In this document: piece by piece, positions 63,620 through 64,000 of the stretch
Layout of the letters: every line of letters starts with the position of its first letter
How positions within the stretch are numbered: the first letter of the stretch is position 1
Assembly (NCBI RefSeq): GCF_900069005.2
Contig: NZ_LN831279.1
Coordinates: 456,305 to 520,304, forward strand
Reading direction: 5' to 3'
Source of the DNA: Paenibacillus sp. GM2
Lineage (GTDB): Bacteria; Bacillota; Bacilli; Paenibacillales; Paenibacillaceae
DNA length: 64,000 bases
Translations under genes and position numbers: made by a program
The notes under the pieces: generated by a model
Told to the model about the DNA's origin: nothing
The model's input: only the letters and a program-made list of their open reading frames with translations
Database searches by the model: none

Positions 63620-64000
63620 ATGAAAGTCATCTTAACGACACTAAACGCAAAATATATCCATACCTCTTTGGCGATCCGCTTGCTCAAGGCTTACAGTGGC
63701 CATGAATTCGATATCGATCTGGTAGAGTACACAATTAAAGATCCGGTGATGAATATCGTGTCTGATCTATATCAGCGAAATCCGGATGTGATCGGGTTCT
63801 CCTGTTATATCTGGAATATGGAAGAGACGCTCAAGCTTGTTGATTTATTAAAAAAAGTGCTGCCCGACACGTTCATCGTGCTTGGCGGTCCCGAGGTGTC
63901 GTACGATACGGAATACTGGATGAAGCGTTGTCCGAATATCGACGCGATCGTAATGGGGGACGGGGAAGAGACGTTTCACCACTTATTGCAGGAACTGTCG
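63620..64000 (+). CDS. B12-binding domain radical SAM protein, N-terminal part
   Basis: The gene runs off the right edge; 127 codons are visible. The start is ATG 63620, 13 bases after the recQ stop. The visible part is a cobalamin-binding Rossmann-type domain: MKVILTTLNAKYIHTSLAIR, VIGFSCYIWNME, IVLGGPEVSYD and VMGDGEETFHHLL. These blocks are typical of B12-binding radical SAM proteins of the DUF4080 group. The radical SAM part lies beyond the window. Its function is unknown. Confidence 0.85.
   Translation, partial: MKVILTTLNAKYIHTSLAIRLLKAYSGHEFDIDLVEYTIKDPVMNIVSDLYQRNPDVIGFSCYIWNMEETLKLVDLLKKVLPDTFIVLGGPEVSYDTEYWMKRCPNIDAIVMGDGEETFHHLLQELS

Overview
The window looks like chromosome from a Bacillales bacterium close to Paenibacillus. 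It has moderate GC, strong GGAGG ribosome sites, frequent TTG and GTG starts, lipoprotein transport proteins, and riboswitches typical of that group. A secreted GH9/GH48 cellulase pair with CBM3 modules also fits. The genus is inferred from content; I could not run a search.

Layout: (1) 1-1489, the end of cobD/cbiB and a hypothetical gene. (2) 1526-1806, an array of 25-bp repeats. (3) 1888-9082, an unusual regulator and a six-gene catabolic operon (sugar-type dehydrogenase, DapA-like lyase, two-subunit L-serine dehydratase, M20 amidohydrolase, Gfo/Idh oxidoreductase). (4) 9083-15617, a decayed Gfo/Idh gene behind an intact promoter, a TetR regulator, a CobC-like phosphatase, an arylsulfotransferase and an SsuABC-like transporter. 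(5) 15700-16340, a T/G-rich tract and a repeat element, then a methyltransferase. (6) 17645-25326, a cobalamin riboswitch, btuFCD and cobT-cobU-cobS-cobQ: B12 uptake and nucleotide-loop assembly. (7) 25329-26817, a c-di-AMP (ydaO) riboswitch ahead of a KamA-family radical SAM gene. (8) 26895-33133, a chemoreceptor, a preQ1-regulated queuosine-precursor transporter, a proline-type peptidase and an MFS exporter. (9) 33248-36992, a hydroxyacid dehydrogenase and queC-queD-queE-queF under a second preQ1-I riboswitch. (10) 37186-45353, a stalk-domain lipoprotein, an ArsR-like regulator and the two cellulases. (11) 45700-50034, a globin-coupled transducer with an added zinc-binding domain, mscL, a GNAT, an unknown gene and L25/Ctc. 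(12) 50349-51965, a ZTP riboswitch, folD and a broken fchA. (13) 52150-60060, an accessory region with a second repeat element, an AraC regulator, pentapeptide and ankyrin proteins, a decayed ABC transporter, a cat remnant and small enzymes. (14) 60079-64000, RlmCD-like methyltransferase, recQ and the start of a B12-binding radical SAM gene.

Five riboswitches of four classes were recognised by eye (cobalamin, c-di-AMP, preQ1-I twice, ZTP). Two metabolic themes recur. Cobalamin is covered by cobD, btuFCD, cobTUSQ, perhaps cobC, and a B12-binding enzyme. Queuosine is covered by synthesis plus salvage, both sensing preQ1. The most interesting items are the riboswitch-KamA pairing, the HemAT-CZB fusion, the uncharacterised serine-linked catabolic operon, and an intergenic repeat family at three loci. 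At least four genes are visibly decayed.
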